Notes: a model not told the origin generated them from the letters alone. A stretch of 64,000 bases of DNA from Parerythrobacter lacustris (GCF_024626475.1 NZ_JANKHH010000001.1:310001-374000); one strand, 5' to 3'. Shown: positions 43,033 to 52,559, numbered from the stretch's first letter. Numbers and translations are program-made.

Positions 43033-44442
43033 TCAGCTCTCGAGCTGGCGCAGCAGGCTGCGCACGTCGCCGTCCATGTCGGCATCGCGCTGGCGCAAAT
43101 CCTCGATCAGGCGCACCGCGTGGATCACGGTCGAGTGGTCGCGCCCGCCGAACTTGCGACCGATCTCAGGATAGCTGCGCGGGGTCAGCACCTTCGAGAG
43201 ATACATCGCCACCTGCCGCGGACGGACCACCGCACGCGCGCGCCGTTTGGAGGACATCTCGCTGCGGTCGATGCGGTAGAACTGGCACACGGTGCGCTGG
43301 ATCTCGTCGATCGTGATCCGGCGGCGGTTGGCCGAGAGGATATCGGTCAGCTGGTCTTCGGCGAGGCCGAGGCTGACTTCCTGCCCGGTCAGCTGGGCAT
43401 AGGCGATCAGCTTGTTGAGCCCGCCGACCAGTTCGCGCACATTGCGGGTGATGGTGCGGGCGAGGAACTCGATGACATCCTCGGGCACTTCGAGCGGAGC
43501 GAACTTGGTCAGCTTGGATTCGAGGATCTTGCGCCGCAGCTCGATGTCGGCGGCCTGGATATCGGCGACGAGACCCATGCTGAGGCGGCTGAGCAGGCGC
43601 GGCTCGACCCCGTCGAGCGCTTGCGGCGCGCGGTCGGCAGCGAACACCAGCCGCTTGCCTTCGGCGAGCAGGGCATCGATCGTGTAGAGCAGCTCTTCCT
43701 GTGCGCTCGCCTTGCCGATGATGAACTGGATATCGTCCACCAGCAGCAGGTCGAAACTGCGCAGCCGCGACTTGAACTCGATCATCTGGCCCGCTTTGAG
43801 TGCCTGGACGAACTCAACCATGAAGCGCTCGGCGCTGCAGTAGAAAATGCGCGCGCGCGGATGCGCCCCGAGATAGGAATGGCCGATCGCGTGAAGCAGG
43901 TGGGTCTTGCCCTGCCCGGTCGCCGCCTTGAGGTAGAGCGGTGAGAACTGCGGCTGTTCGGTCGCCGCCATGCGCTGGGCGGCGTTGCAGCCGAGGACGT
44001 TGGTCTCGCCGGTCACGAAGGAGGCAAAGGTCAGCATCGGGTCGAGCCCGATGGGCGAGCTGAATCCGGCATCGCTGATGTGGGCGGCGCCGATCGCGAT
44101 CATGCTGGTGTCGCCGCCATCGTTGGCCGGGCGGCGCCCGTCAGCCAGATTGATGTCGGGCAGCTTGCGGCGGCCGGGATGGACCTGGATGCGCACATTG
44201 CGTACCTCGCCGCGCGCAATCTTCCACGCCAGCGAAAGCCGGTCGGCAAAGCGGTCCTGCACCCAGTTGGCGCTGAATTCGGTCGGCAGATAGAGGTCAA
44301 GCGTGCCGGTCTCGCGGCACAGGCCGCCGACCTGGATCGGCTTGATCCACTGGCTGTGCAGCTGATGCCCCAGATCCTTGCGGAGACCCTGGCTGATGTC
44401 GGCCCAATCGGCAGCCAGGTTTACCGCTTCCAGATCTTCCAT
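43033..44442 (-). CDS. dnaA: Chromosomal replication initiator protein DnaA
   Basis: DnaA (469 aa from this start) opens the origin. The N-terminal domain begins EDLEAVNLAADWADISQGL. The AAA+ domain has Walker A KAATGQGKTHLL and Walker B LLLVDDIQFI. The C-terminal DNA-binding domain contains the signature GGRDHSTVIHAVRLI and ends LLRQLES. I chose ATG 44442 (GGGA 5 nt upstream) because homology starts there; ATG 44499 with a close GAGG would add 19 residues. rpsT lies upstream on the same strand, the usual alphaproteobacterial order. Confidence 0.95.
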   Translation of the reverse strand: MEDLEAVNLAADWADISQGLRKDLGHQLHSQWIKPIQVGGLCRETGTLDLYLPTEFSANWVQDRFADRLSLAWKIARGEVRNVRIQVHPGRRKLPDINLADGRRPANDGGDTSMIAIGAAHISDAGFSSPIGLDPMLTFASFVTGETNVLGCNAAQRMAATEQPQFSPLYLKAATGQGKTHLLHAIGHSYLGAHPRARIFYCSAERFMVEFVQALKAGQMIEFKSRLRSFDLLLVDDIQFIIGKASAQEELLYTIDALLAEGKRLVFAADRAPQALDGVEPRLLSRLSMGLVADIQAADIELRRKILESKLTKFAPLEVPEDVIEFLARTITRNVRELVGGLNKLIAYAQLTGQEVSLGLAEDQLTDILSANRRRITIDEIQRTVCQFYRIDRSEMSSKRRARAVVRPRQVAMYLSKVLTPRSYPEIGRKFGGRDHSTVIHAVRLIEDLRQRDADMDGDVRSLLRQLES

Positions 44443-44499
44443 CTCGTTCCCGCCGCTTTTCCGCTTCGCAGAATTCGCGAAGCCATTCTTGTCTGCCAT

Positions 44500-44847
44500 T
44501 ACCTCAACAACCCCTTGGTCCGGCGGTGCCCGCCGTGTCTTTATGTCCCCTGTCGCAGACATGCTTCGCAACCCGCCGGAATCGCTGAAACGGCGCCGTG
44601 TCTGTCGACCAATCCTGTAAGAGCGCCGGCCGTCCAAGCCCGGTGCGGAGACTGTCTTAGGAGCCACCCGCGATGAGTCGCAAGTGGGGATACTGCAAAA
44701 AATCTGAAATAAAACGATTGACAGGCCGCAAGCCCGCAGCGGTGCGTTTAACACGCTGTTTACTAGGAATATTTGCCCTCAAACCCCGCGACTCGGCAGA
44801 CTTCCTAGGGTTTTGCGCCGGTCACATCGCTTACGCGCGAACGTAAC
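44500..44847. promoter_or_regulatory. dnaA upstream region, AT-rich stretch
   Basis: This is the 348-nt space from the dnaA start (upstream alternative) to the rpsT terminator. A distinctly AT-rich block, 44692-44790, contains TGCAAAAAATCTGAAATAAA and TTTACTAGGAATATTTG and probably holds the dnaA promoter. I see no cluster of DnaA-box consensus (TTATCCACA), so I do not call an origin here. Confidence 0.4.
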
Positions 44848-44879
44848 AAAAAAGCCGGCGTGATCCACGCCGGCTTTTT
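44848..44879. terminator. Bidirectional terminator after rpsT
   Basis: A perfect 9-bp stem GCCGGCGTG-ATC-CACGCCGGC (44854-44874) is flanked by six A on the left and five T on the right. For rpsT (minus strand) the left A-run becomes the T-run. Confidence 0.9.
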
Positions 44880-44918
44880 GCCATCCGATCGGCCCGGAGA
44901 CGGGCCATGACCGGCGAA

Positions 44919-45179
44919 TCAGAGCGCTGCGACTCGCTTTGTGAGGCGCGACATTTTGCGCGAAGCGGTGTTCTTGTGCAGCACGCCGCGAGCGACACCG
45001 CGCGCGAGTTCGGGCTGGGCCGCCTTGAGTGCGTCGGCAGCGGTCTGCTTGTCGCCGCCTTCGATCGCAGCTTCGACCTTCTTCACGAAGTTGCGGATGC
45101 GGCTCATGCGCGCGCCGTTGATCGTCGCGCGGTTGGTGTTGCGACGGATGCGCTTCTTGGCTTGCGGCGTATTGGCCAT
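44919..45179 (-). CDS. rpsT: 30S ribosomal protein S20
   Basis: S20 (86 aa) is a basic helical 16S rRNA binding protein. [20 protein letters not shown] at the start and [16 protein letters not shown] at the end are typical. AAGGACG lies before ATG 45179. In the leader a GGCCGC/GCGGCC hairpin with a six-base loop occurs about 30-47 nt upstream of the start codon. It is followed by a strong terminator. Confidence 0.97.
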   Translation of the reverse strand: MANTPQAKKRIRRNTNRATINGARMSRIRNFVKKVEAAIEGGDKQTAADALKAAQPELARGVARGVLHKNTASRKMSRLTKRVAAL

Positions 45180-45321
45180 GTTCGTCCTTGTGTCTCGCTG
45201 GCTCTTGAGGGCCGCCTTGCAGCGGCCGAGCGTCAACTCGATTTGTTAGCAGATACGGCGATTCCTCGCCGGAAAGCGGCGCACATAGTCAGGCACCCCC
45301 GAATCGTCAAGCGAAACCAAC

Positions 45322-46137
45322 TTACCTTTGGCAGACCGGGCAGAACCAGGTGCTGCGCCCGCCTTGGACGACCCTCCGGATCATTCCCCCGTCGCCGCGA
45401 TGGCACGCCGCGTCCTCGCGCCCGTAGACGTCGAAGCGGGTCGCGAAATAGCCCAGCTCGCCGTCGGGCCGGGCGTAATCGCGCAAGGAGGAGCCGCCGT
45501 CTTCGATCGACTGCGTCAGCACGTCGCGGATCGCCGGGACCAGCCGCGCGAGTGCAGGCTTCGAGACCTTTCCCGCCGCCTTGCGCGGGTCGATCCCGGC
45601 ACGCCACAGCGCCTCGCAGACATAGATATTGCCGAGTCCCGCGATCACCGACTGGTCGAGCAGCATCAGCTTGATCGCCTGCTTGCGCCCGGCCAGCGCG
45701 GCTTTCAGATGCGCCGCCGAGAGGTCGTCCCCGAGCGGCTCAGGCCCCATGCGGAGGAAGCCCGGCCATTGCGGCAAGGCATCGCTGGCAACCAGGTCGA
45801 CCCAGCCGAACCGACGCGGATCGCACAAGGCGAAGCGGTGCGCCCGGGTTTCGATCACGAAGTGGTCGTGCTTGTCTTCCGTCTCGGGATCGATCCGCCA
45901 GCGCCCGCTCATCCCGAGATGGAAGATCAGCGTCTGCGCTCGGTCGGTATGGATCAGCCCGTATTTCGCACGCCGGCCGAGCCCGGTGACCCGCGCGCCG
46001 GTGAGCATCTGCACCAGTTCGGGCGGAAACGGCCTGCGCATGTCGGGCCGGTTGACCCGCGCGCGGACGATCGTCTCCCCGTCGAGGAAACGGGCCAGCC
46101 CGCGCACGGTGGTTTCGACTTCGGGAAGTTCGGGCAT
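45322..46137 (-). CDS. mutM: Formamidopyrimidine-DNA glycosylase
   Basis: MutM/Fpg (271 aa) excises oxidised purines such as 8-oxoguanine. The catalytic N-terminus is PELPEVETTVRGL (Pro1, Glu2). The H2TH part includes GLGNIYVCEALW. The zinc-finger end reads CHRGDGG...GGRSTWFCPVCQR: the first CxxC pair seems reduced to a single Cys followed by His, so one classic ligand is missing. The ATG is fixed by family (MPELPE). It lies upstream of ubiE in opposite orientation. Confidence 0.95.
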   Translation of the reverse strand: MPELPEVETTVRGLARFLDGETIVRARVNRPDMRRPFPPELVQMLTGARVTGLGRRAKYGLIHTDRAQTLIFHLGMSGRWRIDPETEDKHDHFVIETRAHRFALCDPRRFGWVDLVASDALPQWPGFLRMGPEPLGDDLSAAHLKAALAGRKQAIKLMLLDQSVIAGLGNIYVCEALWRAGIDPRKAAGKVSKPALARLVPAIRDVLTQSIEDGGSSLRDYARPDGELGYFATRFDVYGREDAACHRGDGGMIRRVVQGGRSTWFCPVCQR

Positions 46138-46180
46138 TGTGTGGCGTCTGTTCGTGTCCAGCTGTGCTGGCCACTGCGCC

Positions 46181-46267
46181 CGGCACCGGCCCGCTCCCCC
46201 GCCCAGCCACCCGATAGCCTGCTGGGGACCATATCGGGTGGCTGGGCGGGGGAGCGGGCCGGTGCCG
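46181..46267. repeat. Large palindromic repeat element, copy 2
   Basis: Arms 46181-46216 and 46232-46267 are perfect reverse complements of 36 bp around a 15-nt loop (46217-46231). It is the same family as 18776-18858: the outer parts (GGCACCGGCCCGCTCCCC) are identical, and inner differences are paired in the opposite arm. It lies between the divergent mutM and ubiE genes. Confidence 0.92.
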
Positions 46268-46363
46268 CTGCAAGCATCGCGCCGAAGGTGCGATGCGGAC
46301 CATGCATTTCGATTCCTCTTAACACCCTTTGCCCGCCCGGCAATTCCCACTAAGGCCCGCGCC

Positions 46364-47095
46364 ATGAGCGAGAAAGTATCCTTCGGCTACGAAGACATCG
46401 ACCCGGCGGAAAAGACCGAGCGGGTCGGCGCGGTGTTTTCCAGCGTGGCGGCGAAATACGACATCATGAACGATGCCATGTCGGGCGGGATGCACCGGCT
46501 GTGGAAGGACCGCTTCGTGCGCCGGGTCAAACCGCAGCCGGGCGAGGCGATCCTCGACATGGCGGGTGGGACGGGCGACATCGCCTTCCGCATGGCGGCG
46601 CGCGGGGCGGACGTCACCGTGTCGGACATCAACCAGGACATGCTCGACGTCGGGATCGAACGCGCGATGGATCGCGGGATCGATAGCCTCGTCTGGTCGC
46701 GCCAGAACGCCGAGGAGCTGAGCTTCTCCAGCCGCATTTTCGACGCCTACACCATCGTCTTCGGCATCCGCAACGTGACCCATATCGACAAGGCATTGCG
46801 CGAAGCTCACCGCGTTCTGAAGCACGGCGGGCGGTTCTATTGCATGGAATTCAGCACCACCACCTGGCCCGGGTTCAAGGAAGTCTACGATGTCTATTCG
46901 CACAAGCTGATGCCCAAGATGGGCAAGGCGATCGCGGGCGACGAGGAAAGCTACCGCTACCTCGCCGAATCGATCCGCCGCTTTCCGAAGATGGCTGAGT
47001 TCGAAGCGATGATCCGGCAGGCAGGCTTTGCCAACACGCGGGTCGAGCCGATCCTCGGCGGCGCCGTGGCCATCCATTCCGGGTGGAAAATCTGA
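46364..47095 (+). CDS. ubiE: Ubiquinone/menaquinone methyltransferase UbiE
   Basis: UbiE (243 aa) performs the C-methylation in ubiquinone synthesis. It has SAM motif I ILDMAGGTGDIAFRMA, FSSVAAKYDIMNDAMS and HRLWKDRFV near the N-terminus, VFGIRNV and EFSTTTWPG further on, and ends VAIHSGWKI, all family landmarks. The ubiB gene follows after 4 nt. Confidence 0.96.
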   Translation: MSEKVSFGYEDIDPAEKTERVGAVFSSVAAKYDIMNDAMSGGMHRLWKDRFVRRVKPQPGEAILDMAGGTGDIAFRMAARGADVTVSDINQDMLDVGIERAMDRGIDSLVWSRQNAEELSFSSRIFDAYTIVFGIRNVTHIDKALREAHRVLKHGGRFYCMEFSTTTWPGFKEVYDVYSHKLMPKMGKAIAGDEESYRYLAESIRRFPKMAEFEAMIRQAGFANTRVEPILGGAVAIHSGWKI

Positions 47096-47099
47096 TCGG

Positions 47100-48656
47100 A
47101 TGACCCGCCCCGCGACGCATATCTGGCGGCTCTTGAAGTGGGGCCGGTCGCTCGCGCGGCACGGGGCTCTGCGCGGGATCGAGAACGATCCCAACACGCC
47201 CCCGCCGGTCAAGCGCCTCGCGCGGATCGCCCGCTTCGGCACGATCCAGCCGGCCGTCCCCGACTATGCCGCCGCCTTCCGCGAGATCGGCCCGGCAGCG
47301 ATCAAGCTCGGCCAGTCGCTGGCGACGCGGCCCGATCTGGTCGGCGATGTCGCGGTGCTCAACCTGCTCAGCCTGCAGGACGATCTGCCGCCGGTCGCGC
47401 TCGACAGCATCCGGTCGGTAATCGAATCGAGCTTCGGCCAGCCACTCGAGAACCTCTATGCCTCGTTCGACCCGCAGCCGGTCGGCGCGGCATCGATCGC
47501 GCAGGTCCACCGTGCGGTCACCACAGAAGGCCGGCAGGTCGCGGTCAAGGTGCTGCGCCCCGGCATCCGCGAGAAGTTCGCCCGGGATCTCGAAACCTAT
47601 CACTGGGCCGCCGCGCATCTCGAGGCGATGGGCGGCGAGGCGAAACGCTTGCGCCCGCGCCTCACCATCGCCAATTTCGAACGCTGGACCAATCGCGAGC
47701 TGGACCTGCGGCGCGAGGCTGCTTCCGCCAGCGAACTGGCCGATGCGATGCGTGCGATCGACGGCTACGAGGTCCCCGCGATCGACTGGGACCGGACCAA
47801 CGGCAAGGTGATGACGGTCGACTGGGTCGACGGGATCAAGATCAGCAAGCGCGAGGAGCTGATCGCGGCGGGGCACGACCTGCCCGACCTCGCGCAGCGG
47901 CTGGTACTGGCATTCCTCAACCAGGCGATCAGCGCCGGCTTCTTCCACGCCGATATGCACCAGGGGAACCTGTTCGTGAAGGCGGACGGGACCATCGTCG
48001 CGATCGATTTCGGGATCATGGGCCGGATCAACCGGCAAGCGCGGATGTGGCTGGCGGAGATTCTCTACGGCCTGACCACCGGCAACTACAAGCGCGTGGC
48101 GGAAATCCATTTCGAGGCGCAATATGTGCCGAGCTATCACAATGTCGACGAATTCGCGACGGCACTGCGCGCGGTGGGCGAGCCGATGCGCGGCAAGCCG
48201 GTGAGCGAGCTCAGCGTCGGCCAGATGCTCGACGGGCTGTTCGCGATCACCCGCGATTTCGACATGCAGACCCAGCCGCACCTGCTGCTGCTGCAAAAGA
48301 CCATGGTGATGGTCGAAGGCATCGCCACCCAGCTCAATCCCGAGATCAATATGTGGGACGTTTCCGCACCCTATGTCCGCGACTGGATCCGCGACGAGCT
48401 GGGGCCGGAAGCCGCTATCGCCGACCGCATCCGCACCGACACCGAGACGCTGCTGCGCATCCCCGAACTCGTCCGCCGGATCGAAGACCGCTTCCCGCCC
48501 AAGGGCGGCGCCCCCGAACCTCCGCCGCTGCCGCATGTCGAACTGATGTGGGACAAGCGCGAGCGGGAAGGGCGCGGGTGGCTGGGATACGTCTTTGCTG
48601 CGGCTGCCGGGGCCGGCGCGGTGGCAGGTGCGCTGGCGCTGGGGTGGCTGGGGTAA
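47100..48656 (+). CDS. ubiB: Ubiquinone biosynthesis kinase-like protein UbiB
   Basis: UbiB (518 aa) is an atypical kinase-like ATPase needed for ubiquinone synthesis. The invariant KxGQ motif is in IKLGQSLATRPD, the Ala-rich loop is AASIAQVH, the catalytic loops are FHADMHQGN and AIDFG, and two membrane-prone segments lie at the C-terminus (about 490-518). The start lies 4 nt after the ubiE stop, so they form an operon. It is convergent with DUF4345 with a 3-nt gap. Confidence 0.94.
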   Translation: MTRPATHIWRLLKWGRSLARHGALRGIENDPNTPPPVKRLARIARFGTIQPAVPDYAAAFREIGPAAIKLGQSLATRPDLVGDVAVLNLLSLQDDLPPVALDSIRSVIESSFGQPLENLYASFDPQPVGAASIAQVHRAVTTEGRQVAVKVLRPGIREKFARDLETYHWAAAHLEAMGGEAKRLRPRLTIANFERWTNRELDLRREAASASELADAMRAIDGYEVPAIDWDRTNGKVMTVDWVDGIKISKREELIAAGHDLPDLAQRLVLAFLNQAISAGFFHADMHQGNLFVKADGTIVAIDFGIMGRINRQARMWLAEILYGLTTGNYKRVAEIHFEAQYVPSYHNVDEFATALRAVGEPMRGKPVSELSVGQMLDGLFAITRDFDMQTQPHLLLLQKTMVMVEGIATQLNPEINMWDVSAPYVRDWIRDELGPEAAIADRIRTDTETLLRIPELVRRIEDRFPPKGGAPEPPPLPHVELMWDKREREGRGWLGYVFAAAAGAGAVAGALALGWLG

Positions 48657-48659
48657 GGC

Positions 48660-49043
48660 TCAGCTCCCCCGGTGCGGCAGAACACGGCTGGCGATCAGGA
48701 GAACGATCACGCAGGTCGCCTCGACCGTCATCGGCAGCCAGAAGCCCTCGGTCGTACCGTCGGCGAAAATGCTGATCGTGCGGCCCAATAGTGCAATTCC
48801 GAACAGCGCTGCGGGAATCAGCAGGATGGTGCCGTTGCGATACCATGCGCCGCCGATCATGCACACAGCAGCGACGACGAAGAAGGCGGTCATGTCCGCC
48901 CGGATCGCGGCGAGGCCGGTGCTGTTCAGCGCCTTGATTCCGAAGCCTTCGGCGTTGGTCGCAGGGTCGATCAAAAAGCCGATCCCGGTGATCAGGAAGA
49001 ACAGCCCGCCTACGAAAATCAGTGCTGTAAGGACCAGTCGCAT
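48660..49043 (-). CDS. DUF4345-like membrane protein
   Basis: This 127-aa protein has four hydrophobic segments and a Gly/Asp pattern (FLIDPATNAEGFGI, LAAIRADMTAFFVV) typical of DUF4345 and related small membrane proteins. GGGGAG is before ATG 49043. Function is unknown. Confidence 0.72.
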   Translation of the reverse strand: MRLVLTALIFVGGLFFLITGIGFLIDPATNAEGFGIKALNSTGLAAIRADMTAFFVVAAVCMIGGAWYRNGTILLIPAALFGIALLGRTISIFADGTTEGFWLPMTVEATCVIVLLIASRVLPHRGS

Positions 49044-49237
49044 GCCATTCTCCCCTAGATATGTGAGCCGGAGTTTAAGCGCCGGTAAGCATGATGCACC
49101 AGCGAAATCGTAACCAAACCGTCGCAGGGCTGGCGGCCTTGCGAGGCGCGCGCTAGGCTGCGGGCCATGGTTAACCGGGGTAAGCGAACAATGCCTGTTT
49201 TCTGCAATCGGGCCATCGCCGCAAGGGCGCATAGCGC

Positions 49238-50869
49238 ATGAGTGAAGCGGTTTCTCCGCGCATCCTGCTGGTGGTTGGCGGCGGTATCGCGGCCTATAAG
49301 GCGTGCGAGCTGGTCCGGCTGATCCGCAAGGGCGGCGGCTCGGTCACTTGCGTGGTGACCGAAGGCGGGCAGCAGTTCGTCACCCCGATGGCGCTCGCGG
49401 CGCTGAGCGAGAACCGGGTCTACACCACGCTGTGGGACCTCAAGAACGAAGCCGAAATGGGGCATATCCAGCTCAGCCGTGAGGCGGATCTGGTGGTGGT
49501 GTGTCCGGCGACGGCCGACCTGCTCGCCAAGATGACCGCAGGAATCGCGGATGACCTCGCGACCACGCTGATCCTCGCGACCGACAAGCCAGTGATGGTG
49601 GTTCCGGCGATGAACGTGCGGATGTGGCAGCACGAAGCGACCCAGCGCAATGTCGCCTGGCTGGCGCAGGCCGGGGTGCAGGTGATCGACCCCGACACCG
49701 GCCCGATGGCCTGCGGTGAATTCGGTCCCGGCCGTCTGCCTGATCCGGAGGTCATCTGGGCCGAGATCGCAGCGCATTTCGGCATCGCCGCCGATTGCGA
49801 ACCAGCCGAGCGGCACGAGCTCTACGAAGCGCTCGAGCCGGAAGAAGAGGTAGTCCCGCACAAGAGCAGCAGCGGGCTCGGGGGACTGCTCTCCTCGCTT
49901 ATTGCCCGCACCACGCCCAAGCGGAGCGAAGAAGACCTTGAGGCGCAGTGGCAGGAGGTTGCGGAAAGGGAACAGCCCGACGAGGCGCAAGAAATGCCGC
50001 TTCCTGCCGATGCCGGCCCGGTAATGGCAATCAAGGGCAGCGCCCGCGCTGCGCCGCCGACCGATCCCGACGCAATCAACCACACGGTCTCGACCGGAGC
50101 CGGCAATGCCGCGCCGCAGCCGATGGCGGGCGATGTGCGGCCAGCAGTCGTCCGCTATTCGGACTTCGACCCGCTCGAAGGCCAGCCCGATTTCGACACC
50201 GATATCGAGCACCGCCCGCTCTACGGCAGGCATGTGCTGGTCACCGCCGGGCCGACGCACGAGCCGATCGATCCGGTGCGCTATCTTGCCAACCGGTCGA
50301 GCGGGAAGCAGGGTTTCGCCATCGCCGCCGCCGCCGCCGCGCAAGGCGCGCGGGTGACGCTGGTGGCGGGGCCAGTGCATCTCGACACGCCGCCCGGGGT
50401 CGACCGGATCGATGTCGAATCCGCACGCGAAATGGCCGACGAGGTGAAGAAGGCGCTGCCGGTCGATGTCGCGATCATGGCCGCTGCGGTCGCCGACTGG
50501 CGGACCAAGGATTACCACGGCGAGAAGGTGAAGAAGCGCGGCTCGGCCCCGCCCGCTCTGATGCTGACCGAAAATCCGGACATCCTCGCCAACGTCGCCT
50601 CGGGCGGCAAGCGGCCTAAACTGCTGATCGGTTTCGCCGCCGAAACCGAGGACGTGATCGCCAATGCCCAGACCAAGCTCAAGCGCAAGGGGGTGGACTG
50701 GATCGTCGCCAATGACGTATCGGGCGATGTGATGGGCGGCGCGGCCAACACGGTGCATATCGTCACCGGGAGCAGCGTCGAACATCTCGACACAATGCCC
50801 AAGCAGGAAGTCGCCCGGCAATTGATCGACCGTGTGGCCAAGGCGCTGGAGACTATCGACGATGACTGA
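49238..50869 (+). CDS. coaBC: Bifunctional CoaBC (phosphopantothenoylcysteine synthetase/decarboxylase) with long linker
   Basis: This enzyme (543 aa) makes 4'-phosphopantetheine for coenzyme A. The CoaC half (about 1-185) has [40 protein letters not shown] and [10 protein letters not shown] (catalytic Cys). The CoaB half (about 325-543) has [27 protein letters not shown] and [13 protein letters not shown] roughly 140-aa acidic, Pro- and Gly-rich linker separates them, which is about 140 residues more than the usual 400-aa enzyme. The stop overlaps the dut start by 8 nt. Confidence 0.95.
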   Translation: MSEAVSPRILLVVGGGIAAYKACELVRLIRKGGGSVTCVVTEGGQQFVTPMALAALSENRVYTTLWDLKNEAEMGHIQLSREADLVVVCPATADLLAKMTAGIADDLATTLILATDKPVMVVPAMNVRMWQHEATQRNVAWLAQAGVQVIDPDTGPMACGEFGPGRLPDPEVIWAEIAAHFGIAADCEPAERHELYEALEPEEEVVPHKSSSGLGGLLSSLIARTTPKRSEEDLEAQWQEVAEREQPDEAQEMPLPADAGPVMAIKGSARAAPPTDPDAINHTVSTGAGNAAPQPMAGDVRPAVVRYSDFDPLEGQPDFDTDIEHRPLYGRHVLVTAGPTHEPIDPVRYLANRSSGKQGFAIAAAAAAQGARVTLVAGPVHLDTPPGVDRIDVESAREMADEVKKALPVDVAIMAAAVADWRTKDYHGEKVKKRGSAPPALMLTENPDILANVASGGKRPKLLIGFAAETEDVIANAQTKLKRKGVDWIVANDVSGDVMGGAANTVHIVTGSSVEHLDTMPKQEVARQLIDRVAKALETIDDD

Positions 50870-51308
50870 CCCGATCCCCGTGCAGGTGAAACGACTGGCG
50901 CATGGGGAGGGACTGGAATTGCCGCACTACGCCACCGGCGGCTCTGCGGGGATGGATGTCGTTTCCGCCGAGGACATCGTGCTCGAACCCGGCATGCGGC
51001 ATGCGGTGGCAACCGGCCTCGCGATGGCGATACCGCACGGTTACGAAATACAGGTCCGCCCGCGTTCGGGCCTCGCGCTCAAGCACGGGGTCTCGGTGCC
51101 CAACACCCCCGGCACGATCGACAGCGACTATCGCGGCGAGCTCAAGATCATCCTGATCAACCACGGCGCGGAAGCCTTCCCGATCCGGCGCGGCGAGCGC
51201 GTGGCGCAGCTGGTGGTCGCGCCGGTGACGCAGGCGGTGTGGGATGAGGTCGGGGAGCTCGATTCGACCGCGCGCGGCGAGGGCGGCTTCGGCTCGACGG
51301 GGCGCTAA
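50862..51308 (+). CDS. dut: dUTP diphosphatase
   Basis: Dut (148 aa) hydrolyses dUTP to dUMP and keeps uracil out of DNA. Its five motifs are recognisable: [40 protein letters not shown] and the C-terminal [10 protein letters not shown]. The start ATG 50862 lies inside the coaBC end, as common in this neighbourhood. Confidence 0.96.
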   Translation: MTDPIPVQVKRLAHGEGLELPHYATGGSAGMDVVSAEDIVLEPGMRHAVATGLAMAIPHGYEIQVRPRSGLALKHGVSVPNTPGTIDSDYRGELKIILINHGAEAFPIRRGERVAQLVVAPVTQAVWDEVGELDSTARGEGGFGSTGR

Positions 51309-51311
51309 TCC

Positions 51312-51635
51312 ATGGGCGGGATGAGTCCGGGCTTCGCCTTGCTGGCGCTCGCATCGATCCTGGTGTGGATCGTGCTGCTGGTGTGGCTGGCGAGCTGGAT
51401 CATCCTGCGGCTGCGGCTGCGCTACGGCTGGAAGCTGCTCGATTGGCGCACGATCCTCATTCCCTTCATCGCGCTGACCGGCGCAATCCACCTCGGCAAT
51501 TTCGCGCTCGACTGGATTGATGAGGCGGTCGGAACCGGTCGGCACGAAGCGCCGGTCGGCTTCCCCAGCGCCTTCCTGATCGGCTCGGTCGCGATCGGGG
51601 TGGGCATTGCAGTGGTTAGGGCGCTGCGGCGGTAG
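51312..51635 (+). CDS. Small membrane protein of unknown function
   Basis: This 107-aa protein has three hydrophobic segments and an Arg-rich cytoplasmic loop (LRLRLRYGW). It follows dut after 3 nt and is probably co-transcribed. No family recognised. Confidence 0.6.
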   Translation: MGGMSPGFALLALASILVWIVLLVWLASWIILRLRLRYGWKLLDWRTILIPFIALTGAIHLGNFALDWIDEAVGTGRHEAPVGFPSAFLIGSVAIGVGIAVVRALRR

Positions 51636-51651
51636 GTGCAGTATAGCCGGC

Positions 51652-52518
51652 CTATTCCGGGATGCTCCAGCGCACGGTGTTCCGATAGCTGCCCTCGGTC
51701 GGGGCACCATCCGCATCGGTCGCGGGATCGAGGCGGGCGTTCTTGCTCACCGTTGCACAGGTGTGCTGGTCGAGGAATTCGTAGCCGCTGCTCTTGGTGA
51801 CCTCGCAGCCGGTAACCATTCCGGCCGGGCTAACCGTCAGCCGAAAGGTCACTGATCCCTGCATGCCTTCTCGGATTGCACGACTTGGAAAGTCATGGGC
51901 ACCCCAAACCCACGCTCCCGGGTTGATCGGACTCGCTTCCCGGTTCGGCTCGAACGGTCCCGCAAGATCGGGGTCGGGAATTGCAGGTCGAGGTTTGCTC
52001 TCTAGCGGGCGAAATCCGGTAGGAAGGGCATCGGGATCGAGCGTTTCAGCGCATGCGAGCAAACTCGCATAAGCATCATTGCTACCCTTGAGCGGGATCT
52101 TCGCGAGTTCCCTTCCGTTAGCGATGACAGAGAGTTCGTTGCCCTTCCGGAAAGCTGAAATCAGCTCCGGAGTGACATTGCCGATGTAGAATGTGTCGGA
52201 TTCCGGAATCAGTACACTTTCGAATGCATTGCTGCCGATCTTGAATCTCGATTCGACGTAGTCGGGCCAAGGTGATTTGCCTTTGGTGACTTTGACAAAC
52301 ATCACCTCAGCCCCGATCGGAAGACGGAACAAGGCGAATTCGCCGTTATTCGTGTGTTCGGAACCCTGAAGCGAACAAACTCCCGGTTCGCGACCCACCA
52401 CCCAGCCTTCAAGGCGCGCAAACATTTCACGATTGTCTTCTTCTTCCTCGGCTTTGACCGGGACACCGAGAAGGCCTAGCGCCACGCAAGCCGCAATCGA
52501 TTGCTTCCAGAACTGCAT
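51652..52518 (-). CDS. Periplasmic protein with TonB C-terminal-like domain
   Basis: This 288-aa protein has a signal peptide (about residues 1-23, ending PVKA). The central part is not recognised. The last 90 residues resemble the TonB C-terminal domain: DFPSRAIREGMQGSVTFRLT, VSPAGMVTGCEVTKSSGYEF and a Cys pair. There is no proline-rich spacer or membrane anchor, so it is unlikely to be a true TonB energy transducer. A terminator precedes it, upstream of the DUF4136 gene. Confidence 0.72.
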   Translation of the reverse strand: MQFWKQSIAACVALGLLGVPVKAEEEEDNREMFARLEGWVVGREPGVCSLQGSEHTNNGEFALFRLPIGAEVMFVKVTKGKSPWPDYVESRFKIGSNAFESVLIPESDTFYIGNVTPELISAFRKGNELSVIANGRELAKIPLKGSNDAYASLLACAETLDPDALPTGFRPLESKPRPAIPDPDLAGPFEPNREASPINPGAWVWGAHDFPSRAIREGMQGSVTFRLTVSPAGMVTGCEVTKSSGYEFLDQHTCATVSKNARLDPATDADGAPTEGSYRNTVRWSIPE

Positions 52519-52559
52519 GGCGAACTCCCTCTTGCCTTGGAGCAGGCTACTGCAAACAC

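Noticed and set aside
44500-44847. Chromosome origin beside dnaA
   Set aside because: An AT-rich stretch exists, but no cluster of DnaA boxes is visible, and in alphaproteobacteria the origin is often not at dnaA.
51652-52518. TonB energy transducer
   Set aside because: There is no N-terminal membrane anchor with a His/Ser pattern or Pro-rich spacer, and no ExbBD genes nearby.
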